This document shows positions 8,795-16,488 of a stretch of DNA of 51,363 nt, in pieces. Under the pieces are notes generated by a model, which searched no databases, was not told where the DNA came from, and was given only the letters and a program-made list of their open reading frames with translations. The stretch comes from CAZNLL01 sp964573885 (GTDB taxonomy: Bacteria > Desulfobacterota > DSM-4660 > Desulfatiglandales > Desulfatiglandaceae). Every line of letters begins with the position of its first letter. Position 1 is the first letter of the stretch. The stretch spans positions 1 through 51,363 of the forward strand of contig CAZNLL010000009.1 in NCBI GenBank assembly GCA_964573885.1. Reading direction: 5' to 3'. The position numbers and the translations under genes were made by a program.

Positions 8795-8833
8795 GAAAAT
8801 TAAATGCGAAATATTCTATGGAGGTGGAGAAAT

Positions 8834-10015
8834 ATGGCCGAAGTCACCCTGGAAGAGAAATACCAACGGGCCGCCCAGGTGATTTGCAGACAGGGCACCG
8901 TACCCTTCCCTGTCAATGAGACCACCCTTTCCATCCTAAGACTGGTGATTGAGGATGATGAGGAAGAGCTGGATTTTATTGAAGCCTTCAGGGACCAGCC
9001 CTCCCAGGTGATGGACCAGTTGAAAGCGTCGAGCGGATTGCCGGAAGAAAAGATTGAACAACTCACAAACAGCCTTGCCAAGAAGGGGCTCCTCTTCAAC
9101 CAGCCCAACTCGGCTGGGGTCATGGTGTATCGCCTCCTTCCCCTCATGACTGTGGGCTTGATGGAGTATACCTTTATGGGGGAGCTCAAGGGGGATGAGA
9201 GGGAGCAGGCCTTGGCCGGGCTCTTTGAGAGGCTCTTAAAGGAGGTCCGGGATCAGGTCCAGGACAATTACGACGCCATGGTCCCCCTTTTTGAGGGGGC
9301 CCCGCCCGTAGATCGGACGGTGCCAGTGCGGACCACGGAGGAGGGCAAAGCGATCAAGGTGATCCCGGTGGACCGCGGCGTGGAAGTGCCTGACGAGGTC
9401 ATCTTGCCCAGCCAGAGTGTGGAGGAGATTATCCAGAAGTTTGATGATATTGCCGTGGGCCGGTGTTTTTGCCGCCAGCGGCGAAAGATGCTGGGAGAAC
9501 CCTGTGCCACTGATGCACCGGTGATGAACTGCTTTACCTTCGGCAAATCGGCCCGGCACACGGTGGCCCAAGGATTTGCCCAGAAAGTCACCAAAGAGGA
9601 GGCCCTCGGGATCATGAAAGAAGCGGAAGAGGCGGGCCTGGTTCACAAGGCCTTTCATCCCAACTCAAAGGTGGCCAGACCGGAGACAAGCATCTGCAAT
9701 TGCTGCAAAGACTGTTGCGACACCCTGAGGGTGTGGCGTGACGGGGCCTTGCCCCTGGTTAATTCCACCTATTACCTGTCGGTTATCGACCAGGAGTCCT
9801 GCACGGGCTGCGGCGTCTGTGTCGAGCGGTGTCCTACGGAGGCGATAGAGATCAACGAAGACGGTGTCGCTCAAAGGGATGAGAACGCCTGCTTCGGGTG
9901 CGGCGTCTGTGCCCGTTTCTGCCCGGAGGAGGCCATTTCCCTGAAAGAAGGTTTAAGGCGGGTCTTTATCCTTCCTCCCCGATTGCGTGGGGGTGCCGAG
10001 AACCGGGAATTTTGA
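8834..10015 (+). CDS. Multi-cluster 4Fe-4S ferredoxin-domain protein
   Basis: 393 aa, cytosolic (no signal or membrane segment). The C-terminus has two classic [4Fe-4S] motifs, CTGCGVCVERCP (C323-C333) and CFGCGVCARFCP (C353-C363). Before them are more cysteine groups: CFCRQRRKMLGEPC with a further Cys 9 residues on, and CNCCKDCC, enough for one or two additional clusters. The first ~130 residues are helical and cysteine-poor apart from one Cys, rich in acidic residues, and could be a winged-helix-like or protein-contact domain. Such proteins occur in anaerobes as electron-transfer or redox-sensing partners; the specific role is not known to me. Start ATG 8834 follows GGAGGTGGAG. It stands alone between divergent recD and convergent infA. 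Confidence 0.75.
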   Translation: MAEVTLEEKYQRAAQVICRQGTVPFPVNETTLSILRLVIEDDEEELDFIEAFRDQPSQVMDQLKASSGLPEEKIEQLTNSLAKKGLLFNQPNSAGVMVYRLLPLMTVGLMEYTFMGELKGDEREQALAGLFERLLKEVRDQVQDNYDAMVPLFEGAPPVDRTVPVRTTEEGKAIKVIPVDRGVEVPDEVILPSQSVEEIIQKFDDIAVGRCFCRQRRKMLGEPCATDAPVMNCFTFGKSARHTVAQGFAQKVTKEEALGIMKEAEEAGLVHKAFHPNSKVARPETSICNCCKDCCDTLRVWRDGALPLVNSTYYLSVIDQESCTGCGVCVERCPTEAIEINEDGVAQRDENACFGCGVCARFCPEEAISLKEGLRRVFILPPRLRGGAENREF

Positions 10016-10049
10016 TGGTGGATTTGGGGGGGGGACATGAGCCCTCCGG

Positions 10050-10268
10050 TTATTTCATGCGGTAGGTAATGAGGCCGTGGGAGGGATCATAGGGGGAGAC
10101 GCGGACCTGGACCTGGTCGCCCACCATGACCTTAATGCGGTGCTTTTTCATTCGTCCTGAAAGGCGCCCGTTCACGGTGAGGTCATTATCACAGTGGACT
10201 TCCATGATCCCGGGGCCCAGAATCCTGGTGACTCTGCCTTCCAGTTGGATGAGATCTTTTCGACTCAA
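10050..10268 (-). CDS. infA: Translation initiation factor IF-1, TTG start
   Basis: Binds the 30S A site during initiation. Starting at TTG 10268 gives a 72-aa protein, exactly the family length, reading SRKDLIQLEGRV at the N-terminus, GRLSGRMKKHRIKV in the middle and GDQVQVRVSPYDPSHGLITYR at the end (OB fold). AAAGG lies 5 nt before this TTG. The frame stays open to another TTG at 10328, which would add 20 residues unlike IF-1. No ATG is available in frame, so the unusual start is well supported. The gene is isolated from any ribosomal-protein cluster, which suggests either a second infA copy or an unlinked single one; the window cannot tell. Convergent with the ferredoxin-like gene. Confidence 0.9.
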   Translation of the reverse strand: MSRKDLIQLEGRVTRILGPGIMEVHCDNDLTVNGRLSGRMKKHRIKVMVGDQVQVRVSPYDPSHGLITYRMK

Positions 10269-10432
10269 GGGGACCTTTATATGCCTTTTCCCGGAGGGAC
10301 ACAGGAAAAAGCCGAACCATGGGGACAAAAAAAGCAGAGGCGCCTATTTCCTGAAAGCCCCTCCGCTTAGAGTAATAAGCAATCCTTGAAGTTACTCAAA
10401 TTCCACCTTGAAAGTCAAGAAAAAAAGAAGGT

Positions 10433-10924
10433 TTAAGGACAGGGCATGAATGTCAGGGTCCCGGCGCCGTAACACTGCTCAAACTCGCGGTTTGTCCGGT
10501 CAAAATCCAGCCGGGTCTGAACGATGGTGCCGCTGAGGGTTGCCAGATCAAGCCGGATCTGCGCCACCCCCATATCCACCCACTGGCTGAGAGAGTGCTC
10601 CTGACCGATGCTGACCGTAAATATGAGCCCGTTTCCGATGATCATGCCTGATCCCCCGAAGACCGGAGGCCGATCCCCATTGGGCATCTCCGCGGTTCCC
10701 TGAAGGGTAAAATGCTTCCCCCCCAGGTAAGTGAGAACCGCCCTGACCATGATCGGGTTTTCGGTGACCGGGCCGTCTTGGTCTTCCGTGATCAAGACCT
10801 GCCAGCAGAATTCGCCCAGTACGATGGGCCGGAACCCTTGGGCTTGAACCTGTTTGAGCCCACCCAAGCAGAGGATCAGGGTAATGAAGAGGGCGCTTTT
10901 CCAGAGAATTCCTATGACTTTCAT
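10433..10924 (-). CDS. Small secreted protein of unknown function
   Basis: 163 aa from ATG 10924. Residues 1-28 form a clear signal peptide: MKVIGILWK, a hydrophobic stretch ALFITLILCLGG, then a QVQAQ cleavage-like site. The rest is beta-rich, with alternating hydrophobic residues and repeated Gly-Thr segments (LQGTAEMPNGD, LSGTIVQTRLDF), and three cysteines (EFCWQ, EQCYG, MPCP). I recognise no domain. The frame is open further upstream to 11008, overlapping the symporter gene end, but the signal peptide decides the start. It follows the symporter gene by about 60 nt on the same strand and could share its transcript. Confidence 0.65.
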   Translation of the reverse strand: MKVIGILWKSALFITLILCLGGLKQVQAQGFRPIVLGEFCWQVLITEDQDGPVTENPIMVRAVLTYLGGKHFTLQGTAEMPNGDRPPVFGGSGMIIGNGLIFTVSIGQEHSLSQWVDMGVAQIRLDLATLSGTIVQTRLDFDRTNREFEQCYGAGTLTFMPCP

Positions 10925-10985
10925 GTCTTTTGCCCCCTGGTCTTTATCAAGAATTAAAATGCCTTTGCTTGCTCGCAAGAAGCTA

Positions 10986-12632
10986 CTAAAAGCGGCTTCG
11001 GAGGTCAAGGGTCTGCTCCCCCAGGCTTGAGGTCCGTGATCGAACCAATCGGATCATCAAGACGGTCTGAAGGGCGGAGAGAACCACGAAATAGCCGATC
11101 CAAAAAGGCATTCCCGCCCACTGGGGCTGGGTCTTGCCCCAGGCCCAGAAGTCCAAAGAAAGGAGGAAGACACCCAGGAGCATATAGAAGTAAGGATCCC
11201 GGAGCCACCCGGGAACAGCCAACGCAATTTCCCGCCGCAGGAGCAGCCCGTGTACTCCCAGATACACGCCGAAAGAGACCACCATGACCGGCACAACCGG
11301 CAAAAAGCCGCCCGTGGGGAGGACCTTGAAATAATAGAGGACCATCAATGCCTCGCCCGACAGGATGGAAAGGATGGCGGGCAGGGCTCGAACGCGCTTT
11401 AGATAGAGGCCAAAGAGGACGGTAGGAAAGAGCACGGCGAGACCGGTAAAGGTCTGTGTGGCGATGCGGAGGATGGTGGCGGGCGGGTTGTAGGCCAGGG
11501 CCAGCCCGGCAAGGCCCAAAAAGATGACAAACACCCTGCCGGTGATATGGCCCTGTATGGTTTTCCCAGAAAGGAGAGGAACCACGTCCTGAGTGAAGAT
11601 GGAACTCAGGGTGAGGAGTTGGGAATCCATGGTAGACATAAGGGCCGCAAGGCCGCAGGCGATGACCATGGCGGACATGACATCCCCCGAGACCAGGGTG
11701 ATCACCATGGGGAGGATCCGGTCGGCCTCCTTGCCCACCAGGTCCGGGAAGGAGAGGCGACCCATGACCCCCACGGCGATGGGCAAAAAAAAGATGACCG
11801 TGCACACCAGGGGGTAGAGCAGCATCATCCTGGAGATGGTGTTCTCGCTTTTGGCGGAAAAAAACCTCTGAAATAACTGGGGGAACATGGGATCACAAAA
11901 GAACCAGAGCATCATGAAACTGAACCAGATGCCCAGGGAATACTTTCCCAGTCCTCCGGGCCGTGAGAACAGATCCGGGTTCAAGGTCATGACTTTCTGG
12001 TTTGCGGCCACAAAACCGCCGTGGTGGCCCGCGATCAGGAAGAGGGATATGGCGAGAAGGACCACCATGAGCACCCCCTGAAAGAGGTCGGTCCAGGCTA
12101 CGGCCCTTAGCCCGCCTCTTAGGGTGTAGACCATGATGATTCCCGTCACCAGGAGGCATCCCTGAAAATAGGGGAGGCCGATGAGGGCCTCCAGGGCGTA
12201 TCCGGCGGCCATGGGCTGGAGGGCCAGGTAGGGAATGGTAAACACGATCATGACCAGGGCGAAGATGAAGGAGAGAAAAGGGCTCCTGTAGACGGAGCGT
12301 ATCATCTCAGGAGGCGTTACGGCACCATAGTGTTGACCCGCCCGCCAGACCCTTCGGCCGATGATCCAAAAGGAGAGGGCCATAAAACCCGTGCCAAAGC
12401 CCATGATGGGAAAGAATGCGTAGCCGTCTCGATATCCCGCCCCGGATGTTCCAAACACGGTAAAGGCGGAGAAATTGGTGGCCACCATGGTGCCAAGCAA
12501 GACCCAGGTGCCCAGTCTCCGGTTTGCCAAAAAATACTGCTCCGGCGAGGATTTCCAGCGGGTTCTCGCGATAAACCCGATGAGGAGTACCACAAAGAAG
12601 TAACAGCACAGCACCATGACCCTCACGTTCAT
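10986..12632 (-). CDS. Sodium:solute symporter family (SSS) transporter
   Basis: 548-aa inner-membrane protein with about 13 hydrophobic segments. Family signs: RRLGTWVLLGTMVATNFSAFTVFGTSGAGYRDG near the N-terminus (first helices of the LeuT fold), GGLRAVAWTDLFQG in the middle (the SSS signature region), and CGLAALMSTMDSQLLTLSSIFTQDV (sodium-site helix). It couples import of a small solute to sodium entry; the substrate (organic acid, amino acid, pantothenate or similar) cannot be read from sequence. Start ATG 12632 was chosen because upstream residues in frame are charged and would overlap the terminator at 12671. Downstream is a small secreted protein. Confidence 0.85.
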   Translation of the reverse strand: MNVRVMVLCCYFFVVLLIGFIARTRWKSSPEQYFLANRRLGTWVLLGTMVATNFSAFTVFGTSGAGYRDGYAFFPIMGFGTGFMALSFWIIGRRVWRAGQHYGAVTPPEMIRSVYRSPFLSFIFALVMIVFTIPYLALQPMAAGYALEALIGLPYFQGCLLVTGIIMVYTLRGGLRAVAWTDLFQGVLMVVLLAISLFLIAGHHGGFVAANQKVMTLNPDLFSRPGGLGKYSLGIWFSFMMLWFFCDPMFPQLFQRFFSAKSENTISRMMLLYPLVCTVIFFLPIAVGVMGRLSFPDLVGKEADRILPMVITLVSGDVMSAMVIACGLAALMSTMDSQLLTLSSIFTQDVVPLLSGKTIQGHITGRVFVIFLGLAGLALAYNPPATILRIATQTFTGLAVLFPTVLFGLYLKRVRALPAILSILSGEALMVLYYFKVLPTGGFLPVVPVMVVSFGVYLGVHGLLLRREIALAVPGWLRDPYFYMLLGVFLLSLDFWAWGKTQPQWAGMPFWIGYFVVLSALQTVLMIRLVRSRTSSLGEQTLDLRSRF

Positions 12633-12670
12633 ATCTGACTTACCCTCGCTTCTGTTCTCCGGCACCAAAG

Positions 12671-12701
12671 CAAAAAAGCCACCCCAAAGTCGGGATGGCT
12701 T
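12671..12701 (-). terminator. Intrinsic terminator downstream of recB
   Basis: On the minus strand AAGCCATCCC pairs with GGGGTGGCTT (10 bp including one G-U; 12692-12701 with 12676-12685) around a 6-nt loop, followed by TTTT (12675-12672). It would end transcription of the long gcvH-to-recB array and insulate the symporter gene, which starts 39 nt further on. Confidence 0.8.
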
Positions 12702-12818
12702 ACGCCTGGCATAACTTTGCACCGCAGATTGAACCCGTTTGACGGCGCATCCTAAACGTTGGGGATCACCCTGTCAAGGGGCAAGTGCTCACCCTGATCC
12801 ACCGTCAAGATGTCATCT

Positions 12819-12875
12819 GCCCTTCGGCAGGCTCAGGGCCCTGAGAAACATCGAAGGGCCGTTCGACGGGCTCAT
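12819..12875. repeat. REP-like palindromic repeat at the 3' end of recB
   Basis: GCCCTTCG (12819-12826) and CGAAGGGC (12852-12859) form an exact inverted repeat; inside is a perfect 14-bp palindrome CTCAGGGCCCTGAG (12832-12845). Read on the minus strand there are two related direct units, TGAGCCCGTCGAACGGC and TGAGCCTGCCGAAGGGC, a motif common between genes in many environmental bacteria. The first TGA is the recB stop codon. The remaining 12702-12818 stretch shows nothing further. Confidence 0.7.
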
Positions 12876-15800
12876 GGACGGTGGTCCAGGAGGGCCTTTC
12901 TCAGTGAGGCCAGGAAGGAGGGGGAGGGAAGAGCCCTGTAAATACCGCAAGAGGGGTCCCTTTCAGGGTCCACTCCTCGGAGAAAGATATAGTAAACCCC
13001 CCCGAAGTGCTCTTCATACCGGTACCCGGGCAGGCGCTGCCTCAGGTATTGATCCAGGGCCAGGGTGTAAAGGGTGTACTGGAGGATGTAGAATTCCTCT
13101 TTCATGACCACGGCCAGGGCCTCGGGGTGGTAGTCCTCCAGCCGGTGGCCCAGAAAATTGGATTTCCAGTCCACCAGAAAGAACCGGCCTTCCCATTCAA
13201 AGACCAGGTCCATGTAACCCCGCATGAATCCCCGGGTGGGGGATAAACGGAGACGGTCCATCTCCTCGGACAAGCCGTGTATCCCAGGGCCGGTCTCTTG
13301 TCCAAAAAGGTGTTGAAGCCCCTGAAGGGTGACCTTTTTTAGGGGAAAGGTGAACTCCAATTCGTTAAGGCGGGACCTGGTGGAGATCCTGGCAAGGCGC
13401 AGACCCTTGTGCCGCGGGTCCAGGGGCGCGGAAAGGACCCGCCGGAGCATGGCCCTCACGGCCTGGACCCATTCAAGGTCGTAACCGTAAGCCCCCAGCC
13501 TGTCGGCCACCACATCCCTGATGGGGCCCTCGTCCGTTTCGGTAAAATCCAGGTGTTCCATGATTTCGTGCAGACAGGTGCCTGCCTTGGTCCCCTTAGG
13601 AAAGGTGAATATATCCCGAGGGGTGCCTTCATCCATGACCAGGCCCGGCTCCTCAGTGCGATCGGCCGCGCGGGTGTCCCGATCCGCCCATTCTGCAAGG
13701 TGAGGCCTGTCTGCAATCAGGGAGGAAAAGCTTGAGATACGCCAGCTTCGGTTGATAGCCCCTCTAAAAGGGCGGGAGGCCAGCTCCGGTGCCTTTTCCG
13801 GGTGAGGGCTCATGGGCCGCCCGGATTCCAGGGGCAGGGATGAGACCCTGATGGATCCTTGGGCCCTGGTGGTCAGGGATGCCAGGTCTCGCCGGAGGGT
13901 CTCATCCTCCAGTTTTTTAAAGGCCCGGCCCAGGGCCTGGACCATATGGTCTTCCTTCCACACGTCGGGCTTATGGAGGAGATAGGCCGGGGCCGAGGTT
14001 TCCGCCTCGTTGAAACGGCCCCAGACCAGGTAGGCGAGGTTCTCGGCCCGGGTGAGGGCTACATAGAGGAGCCTGAGGTTTTCCGAAAGCCATTCTTTTT
14101 CGGCCTGTCTGCGGTTCCGGTCCCTGTTCTCGGATCCCAGATCCAGGGTCAGCGTCATATGGTGGCCCTGATCATGAAAGGTAAAGGGATCTGTTTTGCG
14201 CCTGATCCTGGCGCCCTCCCAGGCAAAGGGACAGAATACCACCGGAAATTCGAGTCCCTTGCTCTTGTGAATAGTGAGGATCTTGACCGCATTGGCATCG
14301 CTCTCCAGCCGGAGTTGGTGCTCCTCCCGGCGACGGGTACGGGGATCGCGCTGCTCGGCCAGCCATTTGATGAGCCTGCCCATACCGGACCTTTTTTGAA
14401 GAGAGACATGTTGAAGCACTTCAGAGAGATGGAGCAGGTTGGTGCATCGGCGCTCACCGTAAGGTATCGACATGAGGCGGGGCAGGATCTCTTCGTGGAC
14501 GAGAAACTGCCTGAACATGGGGATAAAACCTTGATTATACCATAGGATCCGATAGCCCTCGAAGGTGGTAATCCACCGCTCCCACCGGTCTGCATCCTCC
14601 AAGAGGCGTTCCATCTCCTCGCCTTTTACGCCCAGCATGGGGGTGCACAGGGCCGCCTTGAGGCGGCCTTCGTCGCGGGGTTCTGCTATGGCCGAGAGAA
14701 CCCTTTCCATTTCCAGGGCCTCAGCGGTGTCAAAGAGATTGCCCGTGCTGTAAAGGACACTGGGAATATGAAGGACGGAGAGCGCTTTCTGGATGTCTTG
14801 GGCGTCTTTGTTTTTGCGCGTCAAAACGGCGATATCCTTTTCCCGGAGGGGGCGCCCGCCCAGCAGGGTCTGGTGGTCCCGGGCGGAGGCGAGGAGACTG
14901 GAGATCTCTCCGGCCACGGCCTTGGTGATGAGGGGGGTGGCCTGTTCTTTGGTTATAGCCTTGGACGGTTCCCCTTGGGGCTCCACAAACCACAGGGTCA
15001 AGGCGGGTGGGGTGCGGCCGTGTAAGGACAGGGTTTCCTGTTTTTTCCCCCGGGCCGGGATCACCCCGTGGTAGGGAATATCTTCGTAAACAAAGGGTCG
15101 TTCCGGGGTCGAAAACAGGGTGTTTACCGCCGCAATGAGCCCTTTTTCGGAACGCCAGTTTTCCTGAAGGCTATAGGGCTCGGGGATCCGGCTCTTGGCC
15201 TTGAGGTAGGCGAAGATATCCGCCCCTCGAAACCCGTAAATGGCCTGTTTGGGGTCCCCAATGAGAAAGAGAAGTCCCTTTTTGGACCCGAAGACCTTGT
15301 GGAATATGGCATATTGAAGGGGGTCGGTGTCCTGGAATTCATCGATGAGGGCGGCCTTGAACTTGCGCCTTATGGCCCGGGCCAGGCTCACACCCGTGGG
15401 TGCCTTAAGGGCGTGGTGCATGCGGAGGAGGAGGTCGTCAAAGGACAGGAGGTTTTTCTCTTCTTTTCTCCTGGCCAGTTCGGCCCGGGCATAATCAAAG
15501 AGGGCGACTTTCAGGCCCAGGACCCGTCTCTGGAAGCCGGCGGCCATGGCCTCTTCTCTGTCCTTTAGGGTCTCGCACTGCTCGAAAAAGGGATGAAAAG
15601 GTGGGACATGGCCTTTTTTGGTGGCCTCCTGGATGACCCCGGCCGTGAATTTTTCAAACCCCTGGAACAGGGAAGACGCCTCTCCCCCTGAGGCGATATA
15701 AAGGTCCATGGCCTTGATCCAGAGGGGGATCTTGTGAAGGCCGTATTTGACCCTGCTAAGCCCCTTGTCCGTGGAGAGGATCCTTTCAATGTCCTCCCTC

Positions 15801-16483
15801 GCCTGGGGCCAGACCTTCTCGATATCTGAAAAGGCCGTCCTGTAAGCTTTTTCCTCCGGGGAGGTGTCCGGTATGGGGACCCGGGGGAGCACTCTCAGGA
15901 AGGGCTGCCCCGTTCGGTTTGAGAGGAGGGCCAAGAGGCTTGCAGGGGTCAAGCCGTTTGCCAGGGCAAAGCGGACAAAAAGGGGTGAGGCCCTGGTGAG
16001 ATGAAGGCGCCAGAAATCCTCCACAATTTCCTGTTTGAGATCCTCCTGGTCAGGCAGCAACGCCGTATCAAAGGGATTGGCGCTTTCAAAGGCGTTTTCA
16101 TGGAGCATGCGGGCGCAAAAGCCGTGGATGGTATGGATGGCGGCCTGATCAAAGGTCCGGATGGCCTCCAAGAGCCTGGTGCGGGCCCCGGCCGGATCCG
16201 GGATTGTGGCCCATAGCTCATCCAGGAAGCCGTGGGCCCTGCTGCCGGAGAGGAAGGCGTCCAGGGCCTGCCTGAGCATGGTGCGGATCCGGTCTTTTAG
16301 TTCCTCTGTGGCCGCCTCGGTGAAGGTGACCACCAGGATCTGTTCAACGCCCAGACCCTTTTCCAGGATAAGCCGAAGGTAGAGCCCGGTGATGGTATAG
16401 GTCTTGCCCGTGCCTGCGCCGGCCTCGATAAGATGGGTGCCTTCAAGGGGGGTCGTGGCGAGATGGAAGGGCCTGGTCTCCAT
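12872..16483 (-). CDS. recB: Exonuclease V beta subunit RecB
   Basis: Helicase-nuclease subunit of RecBCD. 1203 aa (E. coli about 1180). Walker A AGAGTGKT at 21-28, DEFQDTDPLQYAIF, GDPKQAIYGFRGADIFAY, QENWRS, HKSKGLEFPVVF and YVALTRAENL mark the SF1A helicase; the C-terminal nuclease has VDWKSNFLG (D1105, K1107) and ILQYTLYTLAL. Start ATG 16483 lies 5 nt after the recC stop, so the two are translationally coupled. The last codons and the stop lie at the edge of a REP-like repeat, so the extreme C-terminus may have been reshaped by it. An intrinsic terminator follows about 170 nt downstream. Confidence 0.96.
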   Translation of the reverse strand: METRPFHLATTPLEGTHLIEAGAGTGKTYTITGLYLRLILEKGLGVEQILVVTFTEAATEELKDRIRTMLRQALDAFLSGSRAHGFLDELWATIPDPAGARTRLLEAIRTFDQAAIHTIHGFCARMLHENAFESANPFDTALLPDQEDLKQEIVEDFWRLHLTRASPLFVRFALANGLTPASLLALLSNRTGQPFLRVLPRVPIPDTSPEEKAYRTAFSDIEKVWPQAREDIERILSTDKGLSRVKYGLHKIPLWIKAMDLYIASGGEASSLFQGFEKFTAGVIQEATKKGHVPPFHPFFEQCETLKDREEAMAAGFQRRVLGLKVALFDYARAELARRKEEKNLLSFDDLLLRMHHALKAPTGVSLARAIRRKFKAALIDEFQDTDPLQYAIFHKVFGSKKGLLFLIGDPKQAIYGFRGADIFAYLKAKSRIPEPYSLQENWRSEKGLIAAVNTLFSTPERPFVYEDIPYHGVIPARGKKQETLSLHGRTPPALTLWFVEPQGEPSKAITKEQATPLITKAVAGEISSLLASARDHQTLLGGRPLREKDIAVLTRKNKDAQDIQKALSVLHIPSVLYSTGNLFDTAEALEMERVLSAIAEPRDEGRLKAALCTPMLGVKGEEMERLLEDADRWERWITTFEGYRILWYNQGFIPMFRQFLVHEEILPRLMSIPYGERRCTNLLHLSEVLQHVSLQKRSGMGRLIKWLAEQRDPRTRRREEHQLRLESDANAVKILTIHKSKGLEFPVVFCPFAWEGARIRRKTDPFTFHDQGHHMTLTLDLGSENRDRNRRQAEKEWLSENLRLLYVALTRAENLAYLVWGRFNEAETSAPAYLLHKPDVWKEDHMVQALGRAFKKLEDETLRRDLASLTTRAQGSIRVSSLPLESGRPMSPHPEKAPELASRPFRGAINRSWRISSFSSLIADRPHLAEWADRDTRAADRTEEPGLVMDEGTPRDIFTFPKGTKAGTCLHEIMEHLDFTETDEGPIRDVVADRLGAYGYDLEWVQAVRAMLRRVLSAPLDPRHKGLRLARISTRSRLNELEFTFPLKKVTLQGLQHLFGQETGPGIHGLSEEMDRLRLSPTRGFMRGYMDLVFEWEGRFFLVDWKSNFLGHRLEDYHPEALAVVMKEEFYILQYTLYTLALDQYLRQRLPGYRYEEHFGGVYYIFLRGVDPERDPSCGIYRALPSPSFLASLRKALLDHRP

Positions 16484-16488
16484 GGTGT

